From contig CACGPY010000002.1 of assembly GCA_902575095.1 (NCBI GenBank), positions 27,557 to 91,556 on the forward strand: DNA of 64,000 nucleotides. The letters are read 5' to 3'. The notes beneath the pieces were generated by a model. That model was not told the origin of the DNA, searched no databases, and saw only the letters and a list, made by a program, of their open reading frames with translations. The translations under genes were made by a program, and so were the position numbers. This stretch comes from an uncultured Pelagibacteraceae bacterium. GTDB lineage: Bacteria; Pseudomonadota; Alphaproteobacteria; Pelagibacterales; Pelagibacteraceae. Shown here piece by piece: positions 49,801 to 60,786 of this stretch. Position 1 is the stretch's first letter; each line of letters opens with the position of its first letter.

Positions 49801-51221
49801 AATATTATAAAGAAAAATTGAGTAATTATCGCTATTGCAAATGAGATAAAAAGTAAGTTAGTGGTAATAATTGAACTAAAAGATTCTATCGGTAATAAAT
49901 TCCCTACTAATATACTTGATTGAAAATCCATACTTGGAAAAAATAGTATTCCTAAAATTAGTGCGCTTAAAATAGATAAATATGACATTTGAGAACTAAT
50001 TTTCTTATTAAAAAAACCGTAAAAAATTGTAACAACTGCTGCACAACAAAATAGATCTGCTAATAAAAATAAATATAAAATACTAAATCCCTTTGATGCT
50101 AAAATAAAAACTAAAAAACTTATAATTAAAATTATATAATTAGTTTTATTTTTTAAAGAACTACCAAAAATTGATTTACTAATTTGATTGCCATTTACAA
50201 TAAGGATGCTTGATATCGCATTTATTAAAGTATCTATTGTGCTTAATGTTAAAGCCAATGCTAATATTAAAATTGATATAATTAATAGAAAATTCTTTGA
50301 TAATATTAAATCAAAAAAAGCTAAATCAGGAATTACTTTTGAATTTAAAGAAAAAGAAATAAGCCCTGTATATCCCATCCATAAAACTATTAATAATGTT
50401 ATTATTGAAGAATAAATTAAACTTTTCTTTAATATTAAATTATTTTTTGCAGCAAATACCCTTTGCCAATTTCCTTGATGGAATAAATTTGTTGCAGCTA
50501 CCGCTATAAAAAAAGTAAGACCGGCTGTATAATTGGGCAAATATTTACTACTTATAAGATTTGGTGAATTTTCTTTGATTAGTTTAAAGCTATTTATCTC
50601 TAAGTTTCCGAGAATTAAAATCATAGAAGCAAATATCAAAAATGCTATTATAATGAATTGGTACTTATCAGTTATTATTGAAAGTTTGAATCCTCCTCTT
50701 AGAATGTAAAGTAAACAAATTAATAAAGTTGTTCCTGCCGTAATCCATAATGGAGTTTTAGAAATAAAGTTTAGCAGAAAAGCGATTGCGGTAACCTCAG
50801 CTATCAAAAAAATAATTAAATAAAATAATATTAAAAATAAGCTCAATTTAAGTATACCTTTGCCAAGCCGTTTTTTAATAAATTCTGTTAAGGATAGGCC
50901 TTTAGGAAACTCTTTTCTAATTTTAGGTCCAAAATTGTATAATAATAACATTGGTGTTGCAGCGCCTAATGCGTATCCTATTACTGCTCCAAAACCTCCC
51001 CATGTAGCAGCTGAGGCTGGACCAAATAGTATCCATGCTCCCAAAGCGGATGCAGCCAAACTTGTTGTTAATGAAAATGTATTTTCGTCTCTATTTCCAA
51101 TTATATAATTTCTATTATCGACAGTTTTCTTTGAATTTAAATACCCTAGTCCGATAAAAAAAAGGCCAACTATAATAGTTACTATTAAAGATGATTGTAT
51201 TGATAAATATATTGTATCCAT
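49773..51221 (-). CDS. Sodium:solute symporter (SSS) family protein downstream of a TPP riboswitch; probable thiamin-precursor transporter
   Basis: 12+ TM pattern; GYLNSKKTVDNRNYIIGNRDENTFSLTTSLAASALGAWILFGPASAATWGG; riboswitch immediately upstream. Confidence 0.85.
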   Translation of the reverse strand: MDTIYLSIQSSLIVTIIVGLFFIGLGYLNSKKTVDNRNYIIGNRDENTFSLTTSLAASALGAWILFGPASAATWGGFGAVIGYALGAATPMLLLYNFGPKIRKEFPKGLSLTEFIKKRLGKGILKLSLFLILFYLIIFLIAEVTAIAFLLNFISKTPLWITAGTTLLICLLYILRGGFKLSIITDKYQFIIIAFLIFASMILILGNLEINSFKLIKENSPNLISSKYLPNYTAGLTFFIAVAATNLFHQGNWQRVFAAKNNLILKKSLIYSSIITLLIVLWMGYTGLISFSLNSKVIPDLAFFDLILSKNFLLIISILILALALTLSTIDTLINAISSILIVNGNQISKSIFGSSLKNKTNYIILIISFLVFILASKGFSILYLFLLADLFCCAAVVTIFYGFFNKKISSQMSYLSILSALILGILFFPSMDFQSSILVGNLLPIESFSSIITTNLLFISFAIAIITQFFFIIFYSLRSSFK

Positions 51222-51225
51222 AATT

Positions 51226-51288
51226 CCCTCACTGAATTACCGGTCAGGTTCGTCGGGTTTAATCTCAGTCTTCTAGACACCCCGTGCT
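51226..51288 (-). promoter_or_regulatory. TPP (THI-box) riboswitch
   Basis: Minus strand CACGGGGTGTCTAGAAGACTGAGATTAAACCCGACGAACCTGACCGGTAATTCAGTGAGGGA contains the conserved GGGGTG, CTGAGA, ACCC, GAACCTGA..CCGGTAAT and GAGGGA elements. Confidence 0.92.
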
Positions 51289-51292
51289 TACT

Positions 51293-52570
51293 TTATATAC
51301 TTATCTTAGGTAGTGAGTCAAATGATGCTGTATCTATTTTTGATGAATGTTCTCTACGCATTTTCCAATCATTATTTATTCCTGCTTGAGCTATACTTAT
51401 TGCATTACGTCCATATTTTGCATTAGTAAAATCTATTGCTTTCATTAGTGTTTTTGATTTATTTTCTAAAATGGGTGCCAGCAAGTTTAATTCTTTTTCT
51501 GATGAATTTTTTAATTTTGATAAAATAATTCCAGCCTTTTGATAAAAATACCCATATTTATAAATTTTATTCAATCCATTTATAGCAGTTTTTACTAGCT
51601 CTAAGCTATTATTAGTATCTATTGGTAGCTCGATTGTTATGGAGTTTGAATAATACTTTCTGTTTTTATCAAAAGGACTTGTTCTAATAAATACTGTCAC
51701 CGCTCTTGTAGTTTGTTTATCTGTTCTAATTTTTTCAGCCGCATTCAAGCAATGCGTTGTTATAGACTCTTTTAGTTTGTCTAGACTTTCAACTTTTTTT
51801 CCAAAAGATCTTGATACACAACAACTTTTTCTTTTTGTTTCCTCTGTTTCTAAATCGATACAAGGTATTCCTCTCAACTCCATTACTGTTTTAGCGCCTA
51901 ATACATTCGTACTTTTTTTAACCCAGGTGTTTGATATATTTTTTAATTTATATGCATTATCTATTCCATTTTTAATGTATAGTTTTGATAGTTGTCTACC
52001 AACTCCCCATATATCGGAAATTTTAAATTTTTTTAATATTTCATCGATATCCTTTTTTAAAAATATTACGCCAGCTTTATTTTTTTTAGCTACGTGATTT
52101 GCAACCTTGCTTAAAGTTTTAGTACATGAGATACCAACGCTTGTTGGAATTCCAGTCCACTTAAGAACTCTTTCTCTAATTTTTTTTCCATATTCTTCTG
52201 TCGTTTCATCTTTTATGTGCGATAAATCTATAAATGCTTCATCTATTGAATAAATTTCTATTTTATCTGAGAAACCTTTTAATACTCGCATTACTCTTCT
52301 AGATAGATCACCATATAATGAATAGTTAGAAGAAAATATTTGAACATTATTTTTTTTAACTAGTTCTTTAACTTTAAAATATGGTTCTCCCATCTTAATT
52401 CCTAATGCTTTAGCCTCTGTTGATCTAGATATTACACAGCCATCATTATTTGACAGTACAACAACGGGCACATTTCTTATTTTAGGATTAAACAATCTCT
52501 CACATGAAACGTAGAAAGAATTGCAATCAATAAGAGCAATTTTTTTTTTACTATTGTTTATGAATGACAT
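51293..52570 (-). CDS. umuC: Y-family DNA polymerase V catalytic subunit
   Basis: [67 protein letters not shown]. Confidence 0.96.
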   Translation of the reverse strand: MSFINNSKKKIALIDCNSFYVSCERLFNPKIRNVPVVVLSNNDGCVISRSTEAKALGIKMGEPYFKVKELVKKNNVQIFSSNYSLYGDLSRRVMRVLKGFSDKIEIYSIDEAFIDLSHIKDETTEEYGKKIRERVLKWTGIPTSVGISCTKTLSKVANHVAKKNKAGVIFLKKDIDEILKKFKISDIWGVGRQLSKLYIKNGIDNAYKLKNISNTWVKKSTNVLGAKTVMELRGIPCIDLETEETKRKSCCVSRSFGKKVESLDKLKESITTHCLNAAEKIRTDKQTTRAVTVFIRTSPFDKNRKYYSNSITIELPIDTNNSLELVKTAINGLNKIYKYGYFYQKAGIILSKLKNSSEKELNLLAPILENKSKTLMKAIDFTNAKYGRNAISIAQAGINNDWKMRREHSSKIDTASFDSLPKISI

Positions 52571-52943
52571 ATGTCACAACTCCCCAAATTATTATTTCTG
52601 GATTATCTGTTAAACTAATTCTATCTGATGTTTTTTTAGACCCAGATGTCAAATAGTTGGTTTCTTTGCTCTTAATCAAAGTTTTTACTACGAGTTCTTC
52701 ATTAACATTTGCTATTACTGTTGAAAAATTTTTTGGATTTAAGCTTTTGTCTACTATTAATAGATCTCCATCGTATATTCCGACATTAGTCATAGATTTT
52801 CCTTGGACTCTTATAATAAAAGTAGCTGGTGCATTTGTTATGAGGTGTGAATTTAAGTCTATATCATCTTCAATATAATCGGTGGCTGGCGAAGGAAAAC
52901 CGGCTCCTACTTTGTGTAAATAAAATGGTATTGTTAGCTTCAT
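52551..52943 (-). CDS. umuD: UmuD-like S24 peptidase (translesion polymerase V subunit)
   Basis: [24 protein letters not shown] (Ala-Gly cleavage site), [23 protein letters not shown]. Confidence 0.95.
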   Translation of the reverse strand: MKLTIPFYLHKVGAGFPSPATDYIEDDIDLNSHLITNAPATFIIRVQGKSMTNVGIYDGDLLIVDKSLNPKNFSTVIANVNEELVVKTLIKSKETNYLTSGSKKTSDRISLTDNPEIIIWGVVTYVIHKQ

Positions 52944-52947
52944 AAAT

Positions 52948-52962
52948 GTTCTTGTTTTGTTC
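52948..52962 (-). promoter_or_regulatory. Putative alphaproteobacterial LexA (SOS) box, GTTC-N7-GTTC
   Basis: GTTCTTGTTTTGTTC on the + strand (GAACAAAACAAGAAC on the - strand), 4 nt upstream of the umuD ATG. Confidence 0.7.
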
Positions 52963-53067
52963 TTTATAGCTGATAAACTGCCCTTCAGTCAACCCCTTTG
53001 ATTTAAGTTAATTAAGTGGGTCAAATTGCAAATCGAAAAAAAGGAAAGGATTGGCTATTAAATAAAT

Positions 53068-53838
53068 ATGATTAAAAAAATTTTTTCAGTATTATTAATA
53101 TTACTTGTAACGACAAGCGCTCAAGCAGCATCTAAACTAGATTCAATCAAACAAAGTGGAGAGTTAAGAGTTGGAACAACAGGAGACTGGGATCCAATGT
53201 CAATGAAAGACCCTGCTACAAACAAGTACAAAGGTTTTGATATAGATGTAATGAAAGAGTTAGCCAAAGATTTAGGTGTAAAAGTAAAATTTGTTCCTGC
53301 TGAGTGGAAGACTATTGTTGCTGGAATAACTGCAGACAGATATGACATTTCTACTAGTGTAACTAAAACACCTAAAAGAGCTGAAGTAGCAGGTTTTACA
53401 GCTACGTATTACAAATACGGGACAGTTCCTTTAGTACTAAAAAAGAACTTAAAAAAATTTCCTACATGGGATTCTTTAAATAATAAAAAAGTTACGATAG
53501 CAACTACATTAGGTACATCTCAAGAAGAAAAAGCAAAAGAATTTTTCCCAAAATCAAAATTAAGATCAATTGAAGCACCGGCGAGAGACTTCCAAGAAGT
53601 TTTGGCTGGAAGAGCTGACGGTAACATTACTAGCTCACTAGAAGCAAATAAGCTTGTAGTAAAATATCCTCAACTAGCTATTGTACCAGATGGTGGAAAA
53701 AACCCTGCATTTCTAGCAATGATGGTTCCAAAAGGAGATAAAGTTTGGAACGATTACGTTAGTAATTGGATTAAAAGAAAACAATCCTCTGGGTTTTTTA
53801 TGACATTAGAAGCAAAATATAATCTAAAAAGTTTATAA
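53068..53838 (+). CDS. Amino-acid ABC transporter substrate-binding protein (SBP family 3)
   Basis: Signal peptide [61 protein letters not shown]. Confidence 0.93.
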   Translation: MIKKIFSVLLILLVTTSAQAASKLDSIKQSGELRVGTTGDWDPMSMKDPATNKYKGFDIDVMKELAKDLGVKVKFVPAEWKTIVAGITADRYDISTSVTKTPKRAEVAGFTATYYKYGTVPLVLKKNLKKFPTWDSLNNKKVTIATTLGTSQEEKAKEFFPKSKLRSIEAPARDFQEVLAGRADGNITSSLEANKLVVKYPQLAIVPDGGKNPAFLAMMVPKGDKVWNDYVSNWIKRKQSSGFFMTLEAKYNLKSL

Positions 53839-53879
53839 TTTAAGTTTAAATACTTCTCATTTACAAATATAGTTAATCG

Positions 53880-54614
53880 GTGAAGATTTTAAAAATTGCA
53901 TCTTTATTATTATTACTACAAGGATGTAGCTCTAACTATGAATGGGGATGGTATATACTAAGTCCAGATAATATAGACGGTCTTACTAATCTAAAATTTT
54001 TAATTAGCGGAATTACGACCACCATTTATATTTCAATAGTTTCAATAATTCTAGCAATGATTATTGGTTTGATAGTTGCTCTTCCTTCATTGTCTAATAA
54101 TAAATTCTTAAGTTATTTTAATATAACATATGTAGAAATTGTTAGAGCAATCCCTTTATTAGTTTTAATTCTTTGGATTTATTATGGTCTTCCAATCATG
54201 ATCGGAGTGAGTTTCTCGCCATTTGTTTCTGGAATAATAGCTTTGACTATTAGTGAAAGTGCGTTTCAGGCAGAAATTTTTAGAGCTGGAATTAATTCTA
54301 TTTCGAAAGGACAGCATGAAGTATCTGAGTCACTTGGAATGGATTTTTGGAGAAAAATGAGATTGGTAATTCTTCCGCAAGCGATTAAAGTTGTATTGCC
54401 AGCTATGGGAAATCAATTTGTTTATGTATTAAAAATGTCCTCTCTAGTATCAATTATAGGTATAGGAGATTTGACAAGAAAAGCTAATGAGCTAGTCACT
54501 ACTACCTATAGACCTCTAGAAATATACACTTTTTTAATTTTGGAATACCTAGTGCTAATCTTAGTAGTATCTTATTTTGTGAGAAAATTAGAGAATAAAC
54601 TAGAATACAAATAA
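53880..54614 (+). CDS. Amino-acid ABC transporter permease (GTG start)
   Basis: FLISGITTTIYISIVSIILAMIIGLIVAL; EIVRAIPLLVLILWIYYGLP; ISKGQHEVSESLGMDFWRKMRLVILPQAIKVVLPAMGNQFV. Confidence 0.93.
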   Translation: MKILKIASLLLLLQGCSSNYEWGWYILSPDNIDGLTNLKFLISGITTTIYISIVSIILAMIIGLIVALPSLSNNKFLSYFNITYVEIVRAIPLLVLILWIYYGLPIMIGVSFSPFVSGIIALTISESAFQAEIFRAGINSISKGQHEVSESLGMDFWRKMRLVILPQAIKVVLPAMGNQFVYVLKMSSLVSIIGIGDLTRKANELVTTTYRPLEIYTFLILEYLVLILVVSYFVRKLENKLEYK

Positions 54615-55961
54615 TTTTTTAAAAGAAATCCTAAATACTCTTTTTAAAAAGAATGGTACAAAAGTTAATACAACTAATCCCATCATCCAATTTGTTACTA
54701 AAATCGTATAAAAAATATCTTGATATTCACCATTTCTAATATTTATGACATACCATAACGACATAAATGGTATTAACGTTAATCTAAGTATTGTCATGTA
54801 CAAACTATAAATGGGTCTTTTGAGAGCCTGAAATAAAGCAGAGGTAATAAAGAAAACAGGATAAACCGGCCCAATTAAAGCTGCGACTTGTAAGTAAAGT
54901 GCTCCTCTTCGGATAACTTCTAAATCATTTGTGAAAAAAGAAATTATAATTTCTGAAGTCAGATAAACGAATATGCCTGCTAACACCATAAATCCAGAAC
55001 CAAACATTAGGGCTTTTCCATACACTTCTTTTACTCTGAAATACATTTTTGCCCCAAAGTTTTGACCTGCAATTGATAAAACAGCAGTATTTAAACCTAT
55101 TACTGGTAACAATAAAACTTGTTCTATTCTAACAGCAGTACCATAACCCGCTGTAGCTAATTCTCCAAACTGACCAACAAAATAGAAAATATTAAATACT
55201 CCAAACATTATCATCAACATAGTAAACATTATTGGCACTGATTGTTTAAAAAGCGAGCTTAAATAATCAATTTTTGGTTTAAAGCATTCTAGATAAAGGA
55301 ATTTTTTTAATTTACAGCAATAAACTTTATTAGCTAAATATATTAAGCCGATACATTGAGAAACTATTGTAGCAATAGCTAAACCTGCAATTCCAAATGC
55401 TGGTATAAATCCATAACCAAATATGAATAATGGATTTAAAAAAATATTTAAGAAAAAAGTAAAAATTAAAACATTTCTATAACTTTTTGTATCACCTTGA
55501 GCATTTAATGTTCCATTCAAAGATAATTGAACTAATACAATGACAGCTCCAAAAAAAATAATATCTAAGTATTCACGTGTTAAAATTATACTTTCTTCAG
55601 TAGAGCCCATAATTCTTAAAAGTTCATCTGAAAAATTTAAACCAAATAAAGTTACGAAAATTGAAATTACAATTGCTAATATTATTGACTGAGCAACGTA
55701 CATTGATGCTTTTCTGTCCTCTTTGGCTCCAATTGAATTACTGATTAAAGCTGTAGTTCCAGCTCCAATACCAACCGCAACGGCTATTGCTATAAAATAA
55801 ATTGGCCAGGATTTTGCAATTGCTGCTAGCGCCTCTGGTGAAATTCTTCCAGCAAAATAAGTATCGACTAGATTGTAAAAAGTTTGAAAGAGAGACCCTG
55901 TACTTGCAGGTATGGTTACTTTTCTAAGAAGCTGCCAAATCGAACCTTTAGTCAAATCCAT
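54600..55961 (-). CDS. MATE-family efflux transporter
   Basis: IWQLLRKVTIPASTGSLFQTFYNLVDTYFAGRISPEALAAIAKSWPIYFI; multi-TM. Confidence 0.92.
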   Translation of the reverse strand: MDLTKGSIWQLLRKVTIPASTGSLFQTFYNLVDTYFAGRISPEALAAIAKSWPIYFIAIAVAVGIGAGTTALISNSIGAKEDRKASMYVAQSIILAIVISIFVTLFGLNFSDELLRIMGSTEESIILTREYLDIIFFGAVIVLVQLSLNGTLNAQGDTKSYRNVLIFTFFLNIFLNPLFIFGYGFIPAFGIAGLAIATIVSQCIGLIYLANKVYCCKLKKFLYLECFKPKIDYLSSLFKQSVPIMFTMLMIMFGVFNIFYFVGQFGELATAGYGTAVRIEQVLLLPVIGLNTAVLSIAGQNFGAKMYFRVKEVYGKALMFGSGFMVLAGIFVYLTSEIIISFFTNDLEVIRRGALYLQVAALIGPVYPVFFITSALFQALKRPIYSLYMTILRLTLIPFMSLWYVINIRNGEYQDIFYTILVTNWMMGLVVLTFVPFFLKRVFRISFKKLFVF

Positions 55962-55963
55962 AA

Positions 55964-56869
55964 TTAAAATTCCTTTTGGAACTTATGCTTTCTTCCAGCT
56001 TTTTTAGCAAGGTTAATTTGATTTTGCCTCATACGAAATCTAGTTTTTTGTGAATTTGAGAGTGTGTCATAACACCTAGGACATGAAACACCCTCCTCGT
56101 ATTTGTAAGATTTTTTGTCTTTTGGTGAAAAAGGTTTTCTACAACCACTACATACGGAGTAGGTTCCTTGTTTTAATTTGTGTTTAAGAGATACTCTATT
56201 ATCAAAAACAAAACACTCTCCTTTCCATAGACTGTCTTTCTTTTCGATTTTATTTAAATAATTAAGTATCCCACCTTTTAACTGGAAAACGTTCTTAAAA
56301 CCTTTTCTTTTTAAAAATATTGAGGCTTTTTCACACCGAATACCTCCGGTACAAAACATTGCTAAAGGTTTAGCCTTATCGATTTTTTCTAAATATTTTG
56401 GAAAATCTCTAAAATTTTGAATGTTTGGATTTATAGAATTTTTAAAAGTACCCACATCATATTCAAATGGCTTTCTAGCATCTACGACCAAAGTTTCTTT
56501 ATTTGAAATAAGTTTATTCCATGATTTTCCAGAAATATATCTATTAAGTTTTTTATTCTTTGAGTTTATTTTTAAACCAAGTGGAACAACTTCTTTTTTA
56601 ATTTTTATTTTACCTTTGTGGAATGGTTGAAAATGACTTTGAGACATATTCTTACTGTCAAAATCTTTAAAATTAAATACTTTTTTTAAAGATTTAATTA
56701 TCTGGCTAATATTTCTCCTCTTTCCAGCAATTGTTCCATTAAATCCTTCTTGGGAAAGTATAATTGTACCACTTATGTTATTTTTTAAAATTTCTCTTTG
56801 CAGAAATTCTTTATTTTTCTTTAAAAAATTAATTTTCTTAAACTTATAAAATCCAAAAACAGTGAACAT
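55964..56869 (-). CDS. trhO: Rhodanese-related tRNA uridine(34) hydroxylase TrhO (YceA-like)
   Basis: GTIILSQEGFNGTIAGKRRNISQIIKSL; VVDARKPFEYDVGTFKNSINP; AMFCTGGIRCEKAS; GECFVFDNRVSLKH. Confidence 0.93.
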   Translation of the reverse strand: MFTVFGFYKFKKINFLKKNKEFLQREILKNNISGTIILSQEGFNGTIAGKRRNISQIIKSLKKVFNFKDFDSKNMSQSHFQPFHKGKIKIKKEVVPLGLKINSKNKKLNRYISGKSWNKLISNKETLVVDARKPFEYDVGTFKNSINPNIQNFRDFPKYLEKIDKAKPLAMFCTGGIRCEKASIFLKRKGFKNVFQLKGGILNYLNKIEKKDSLWKGECFVFDNRVSLKHKLKQGTYSVCSGCRKPFSPKDKKSYKYEEGVSCPRCYDTLSNSQKTRFRMRQNQINLAKKAGRKHKFQKEF

Positions 56870-57522
56870 TATTTTTTAATACAAATTGTTAATCCATCAC
56901 CAATGGGAATGATATTTTTTATCACTCTATTATCGTCTTTTATATATTTGTTAAATTCTCTAATGATATTGGTGAATTTATCATTTTTTGAATTATCGGC
57001 TACCTCACCATGCCATAAGACATTATCAATTATAATAAGTCCATTTTTACCAATCAATACAATGCTTTTTTCATAATAATTTATATAATTTTCTTTATCT
57101 GCATCAATAAAAACCAAATCAAATTTTTGTTTAGTATCTTCAAGTTCTTTCAAACTCTCAAGTGCTGGCTTTATAATTTGTGTTATCTTGTTTTCATTGG
57201 CCTTATCATAAAAAGATTTTGCTTTTTTACTAAATTCAACGTTTTTATCTAAGCTGATTAAAGATCCGCCATCAGGTAATGATAAGGCCATTGATAAAGC
57301 GCTAAAACCTGTAAAACTTCCGATTTCTAAAATTTTTTTTGTATTAGATGTTTTAATTAATGTTTGAAGAAATTGCGCTTGTGAAATAGAAATTTGCAAT
57401 TTCGTTTGATCACCAAGACTAAGATTATAATTTAAGATCTCTTTTTGGACGTCAGTAAGATCATCAGAATGGTCAATAATATACTTTTCAAGATTATCTG
57501 TTAAATCTAATTTTTTAGGCAT
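56869..57522 (-). CDS. O-methyltransferase (CCoAOMT-like class I SAM)
   Basis: KILEIGSFTGFSALSMALSLPDGGSLISLDKN; FDLVFIDADKENYINYYEKS; IDNVLWHGEV. Confidence 0.93.
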   Translation of the reverse strand: MPKKLDLTDNLEKYIIDHSDDLTDVQKEILNYNLSLGDQTKLQISISQAQFLQTLIKTSNTKKILEIGSFTGFSALSMALSLPDGGSLISLDKNVEFSKKAKSFYDKANENKITQIIKPALESLKELEDTKQKFDLVFIDADKENYINYYEKSIVLIGKNGLIIIDNVLWHGEVADNSKNDKFTNIIREFNKYIKDDNRVIKNIIPIGDGLTICIKK

Positions 57523-57524
57523 AA

Positions 57525-59003
57525 TTAGCCTTTTAAAAGTTTTTTTAGAATCTCGTTTGTTAATTGAGGATTTGCTTTTCCACCAGATAATTTCATAACC
57601 TGTCCAACAAAAAAACCAAATAATTTTTCTTTTCCAGCTTTGTATTGATCAACTTTATCTTTATTTTTTGATAATATTTCATTAATCATCTTCTCTAATT
57701 CTTTAGGATCACTTTGCTGCTTCATTCCTTTTGACTCTATAATTTTTTTTGGATTATCTCCGCTTTCAACCATAATTTCGAAAACTTCTTTTGCTATTCT
57801 TCCTGAAATTTCTCCAGATTTAATTGCTTGAACTAACTCTGCGAAATGTTTTGCAGATATAGGAGATTTTGATATATCAAGCCCCCTATCATTTAACATT
57901 GCAAATAAATCTCCCATCATCCAAGTAGCTGCAAGTTTTTTATCTGATAATTTTGCAACTTCTTCGTAATAGTCAGATATTTCTTTTTCAGAAACTAGAA
58001 CATTTGCTTCATATGCATTTAGTCCATATTCTTTTATAAATCTTTCTTTTTTCTTATCGGGAAGTTCTGGAAGAGTTTTTTTTAAGTCATCGATTAATTT
58101 TTGTTCTAACTTTAAAGGTAAAAGGTCAGGATCTGGAAAATATCTGTAATCATGAGCATCTTCTTTTGATCTCATTGATCTTGTCTCATTTTTTTTAGTA
58201 TCAAAAAGCCTTGTTTCTTGATCTATCACTTTACCATTTTCTATTAGTTCAACTTGTCTTGCGGCTTCGTACTCTATTGCCATCTGCATAAATTTTATAG
58301 AATTTACATTTTTTATTTCACAACGTGTTCCAAAATTTTTATCACCTTCTTTTCTTACAGACACATTAACATCAGCTCTAAGTGATCCTTCTTGCATATT
58401 TCCGTCACAGGTTCCTAAATATCTCATTATTGACCTTAATTTTTTAATGTATGCATTAACCTCATCTGGTGATCTAAGATCTGGTTTACTTACAATCTCC
58501 ATTAAAGCTATTCCTGAACGATTTAAATCAACATAAGTATTAGATGGGTCCATATCATGAATACTTTTACCCGCATCTTGCTCGAGATGAAGTCTTTCTA
58601 TACCAATTTCTTTTGATCCATAAGGCATATCTAATAAAACTTTACCTTCTCCTACGATGGGGTTCTTGTATTGAGATATTTGATAACCTTGCGGTAAATC
58701 TGCATAGAAATAATTTTTCCTATCAAAAACTGAGTAATTATTTATTTTAGCATTTAAACCAAGGCCAGTTCTTACTGCTTGCTTAACACATTCTTCATTA
58801 ATGACCGGTAACATTCCAGGAAAAGCAGAGTCAATCAAACTTACCTGGTTATTAGGATCAGCGCCAAATTTAGTTGATGAACCAGAAAAAAGTTTAGATT
58901 TAGATAAAACTTGAGCATGAACCTCAAGACCTATCACAACTTCATATTTCCCTTTTTCTCCCTTAATAAAATAATCAAATTTTTCTTTACTCATGACCAC
59001 CAC
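57525..59003 (-). CDS. gatB: Aspartyl/glutamyl-tRNA amidotransferase subunit B
   Basis: [74 protein letters not shown]. Confidence 0.98.
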   Translation of the reverse strand: MVVMSKEKFDYFIKGEKGKYEVVIGLEVHAQVLSKSKLFSGSSTKFGADPNNQVSLIDSAFPGMLPVINEECVKQAVRTGLGLNAKINNYSVFDRKNYFYADLPQGYQISQYKNPIVGEGKVLLDMPYGSKEIGIERLHLEQDAGKSIHDMDPSNTYVDLNRSGIALMEIVSKPDLRSPDEVNAYIKKLRSIMRYLGTCDGNMQEGSLRADVNVSVRKEGDKNFGTRCEIKNVNSIKFMQMAIEYEAARQVELIENGKVIDQETRLFDTKKNETRSMRSKEDAHDYRYFPDPDLLPLKLEQKLIDDLKKTLPELPDKKKERFIKEYGLNAYEANVLVSEKEISDYYEEVAKLSDKKLAATWMMGDLFAMLNDRGLDISKSPISAKHFAELVQAIKSGEISGRIAKEVFEIMVESGDNPKKIIESKGMKQQSDPKELEKMINEILSKNKDKVDQYKAGKEKLFGFFVGQVMKLSGGKANPQLTNEILKKLLKG

Positions 59004-60448
59004 TTTTTAATTTCATTTTTAAAACCACAATTTTTTTCAAATGCGTAACCAATATTAAGAATTTTTTGCTCGTCTAATGCTTTACCAATAAGTTGCAAAC
59101 CTAAAGGATAACCTTGCTTATCAACACCTGCAGGCATTGATAAAGCTGGTAGACCAGCTAAATTCACAGGTACAGTAAAAATATCATTCAAATACATAGA
59201 AACGGGATCATTTGTTTTTTCCCCTATTTTAAATGCAGAACTAGGAGTTGATGGCGTTAGAATTGCATCTATTTTTGTAAAACTATCATCAAAATCTTTT
59301 TTTATTAGTTGCCTCACTTTTTGTGCTTTAAGATAATAAGCATCATAATAACCTGATGAGAGAACATAAGTGCCAATTAGTATTCTACGTTTTACTTCAT
59401 CTCCAAAACCTTCGGAACGTGTTTTTTCATACATCTCGATTAAATCTTTTCCTTGCTTTGATCTATAACCGTATCTAACTCCATCATATCTTGCTAAATT
59501 AGATGAAGCTTCAGCCGGAGCAACTATATAATAAGTTGGTAAAGCATATTTTGTATGAGGCAATGAAATATCAATTAATTGTGCACCAAGATCCTTTAAT
59601 ATCTTTTTTCCTTTTTCCCAAAGTTCATCAACCTCCTTTGGCATATTATCAACACGATATTCTTTTGGAATTCCAATTTTTAAACCTTCAATATTATCTT
59701 TTAAATTTTTTGAATATTGTTCTTTCTTTTTATTTATTGAGGTAGAGTCTTTCTCATCAAATCCAGACATTGACTCCAGCATGATTGCACAATCTTTTAT
59801 TGTTTTTGTCATTGGGCCAGCTTGATCTAAAGAAGATGCAAAAGCTACGATACCCCATCTAGAACATAAACCATAAGTTGGTTTTAAACCTACGGTACCT
59901 GTGAATGAAGCTGGTTGCCTAATTGATCCACCTGTATCTGTTCCAATTGTAGCTGGAGTTAAGTCTGCGGCTAAAGCAGATGAGGATCCTCCAGATGAGC
60001 CTCCGGGCACTAATTGATCTCCTACAGGATTAATTACATTTCCATAATGGCTTGTCTCGTTAGAAGAGCCCATCGCAAATTCATCACAATTTAATTTTCC
60101 TAAAAGAAAAGATCCATTGTTCCATAAATTTTTTGTGACAGTTGACTCATAAGATGGAATAAAGTTATTTAAAATGTTGCTTCCAGCAGTTGTTTTTGTA
60201 TTTTCTGTACAAAATAAATCTTTTACAGCTAAAGGTATTCCTGGCAGCAATTGATCAAAATTTGGTTTATTGTCGAATTGTTTAGCTTTATCCAAAGCTT
60301 GATCAAATGTTGTAGTAACAAATGCATTTAACTTTTTTGCGCTTTCAATATTTTTTATATATGCTTTGGTTAAATCTGTTGAGGAGACTTTTTTCGTTTT
60401 TACGTTTTCTATAATTTCATTAAGACTTTGATTTGTAATATCAGCCAT
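58991..60448 (-). CDS. gatA: Aspartyl/glutamyl-tRNA amidotransferase subunit A
   Basis: [63 protein letters not shown]. Confidence 0.98.
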   Translation of the reverse strand: MADITNQSLNEIIENVKTKKVSSTDLTKAYIKNIESAKKLNAFVTTTFDQALDKAKQFDNKPNFDQLLPGIPLAVKDLFCTENTKTTAGSNILNNFIPSYESTVTKNLWNNGSFLLGKLNCDEFAMGSSNETSHYGNVINPVGDQLVPGGSSGGSSSALAADLTPATIGTDTGGSIRQPASFTGTVGLKPTYGLCSRWGIVAFASSLDQAGPMTKTIKDCAIMLESMSGFDEKDSTSINKKKEQYSKNLKDNIEGLKIGIPKEYRVDNMPKEVDELWEKGKKILKDLGAQLIDISLPHTKYALPTYYIVAPAEASSNLARYDGVRYGYRSKQGKDLIEMYEKTRSEGFGDEVKRRILIGTYVLSSGYYDAYYLKAQKVRQLIKKDFDDSFTKIDAILTPSTPSSAFKIGEKTNDPVSMYLNDIFTVPVNLAGLPALSMPAGVDKQGYPLGLQLIGKALDEQKILNIGYAFEKNCGFKNEIKKWWS

Positions 60449-60735
60449 TACTCCACCACCTTAGGAACTACAAAAAATTCTTCATTTTCTTTAGGTGAAT
60501 TTTTCAGAACTTTCTCTCTTATCTTGCCATCACTAATTTCATCTTTTCTCGATCTTAATGATTGATTAAGTATAGAAGTTAATGGTTCGACTTTGTCTGT
60601 ATTTAGTTCATTTAATTGCTCTATAAACTTAAAAATAGAGTTTAAATCTTTTGTTAGGCTCTCCACTTTAGCGTCATCAACCGAAATTCGAGCTAATTTT
60701 GCAACGTGTTTAATTTTTTCTTTATCTAAGGACAT
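60448..60735 (-). CDS. gatC: Aspartyl/glutamyl-tRNA amidotransferase subunit C
   Basis: [47 protein letters not shown]. Confidence 0.96.
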   Translation of the reverse strand: MSLDKEKIKHVAKLARISVDDAKVESLTKDLNSIFKFIEQLNELNTDKVEPLTSILNQSLRSRKDEISDGKIREKVLKNSPKENEEFFVVPKVVE

Positions 60736-60786
60736 TTGTGAAATAAGTTAATTTAAATGTGTTTTATCACAAATTAGGTAAATTTC

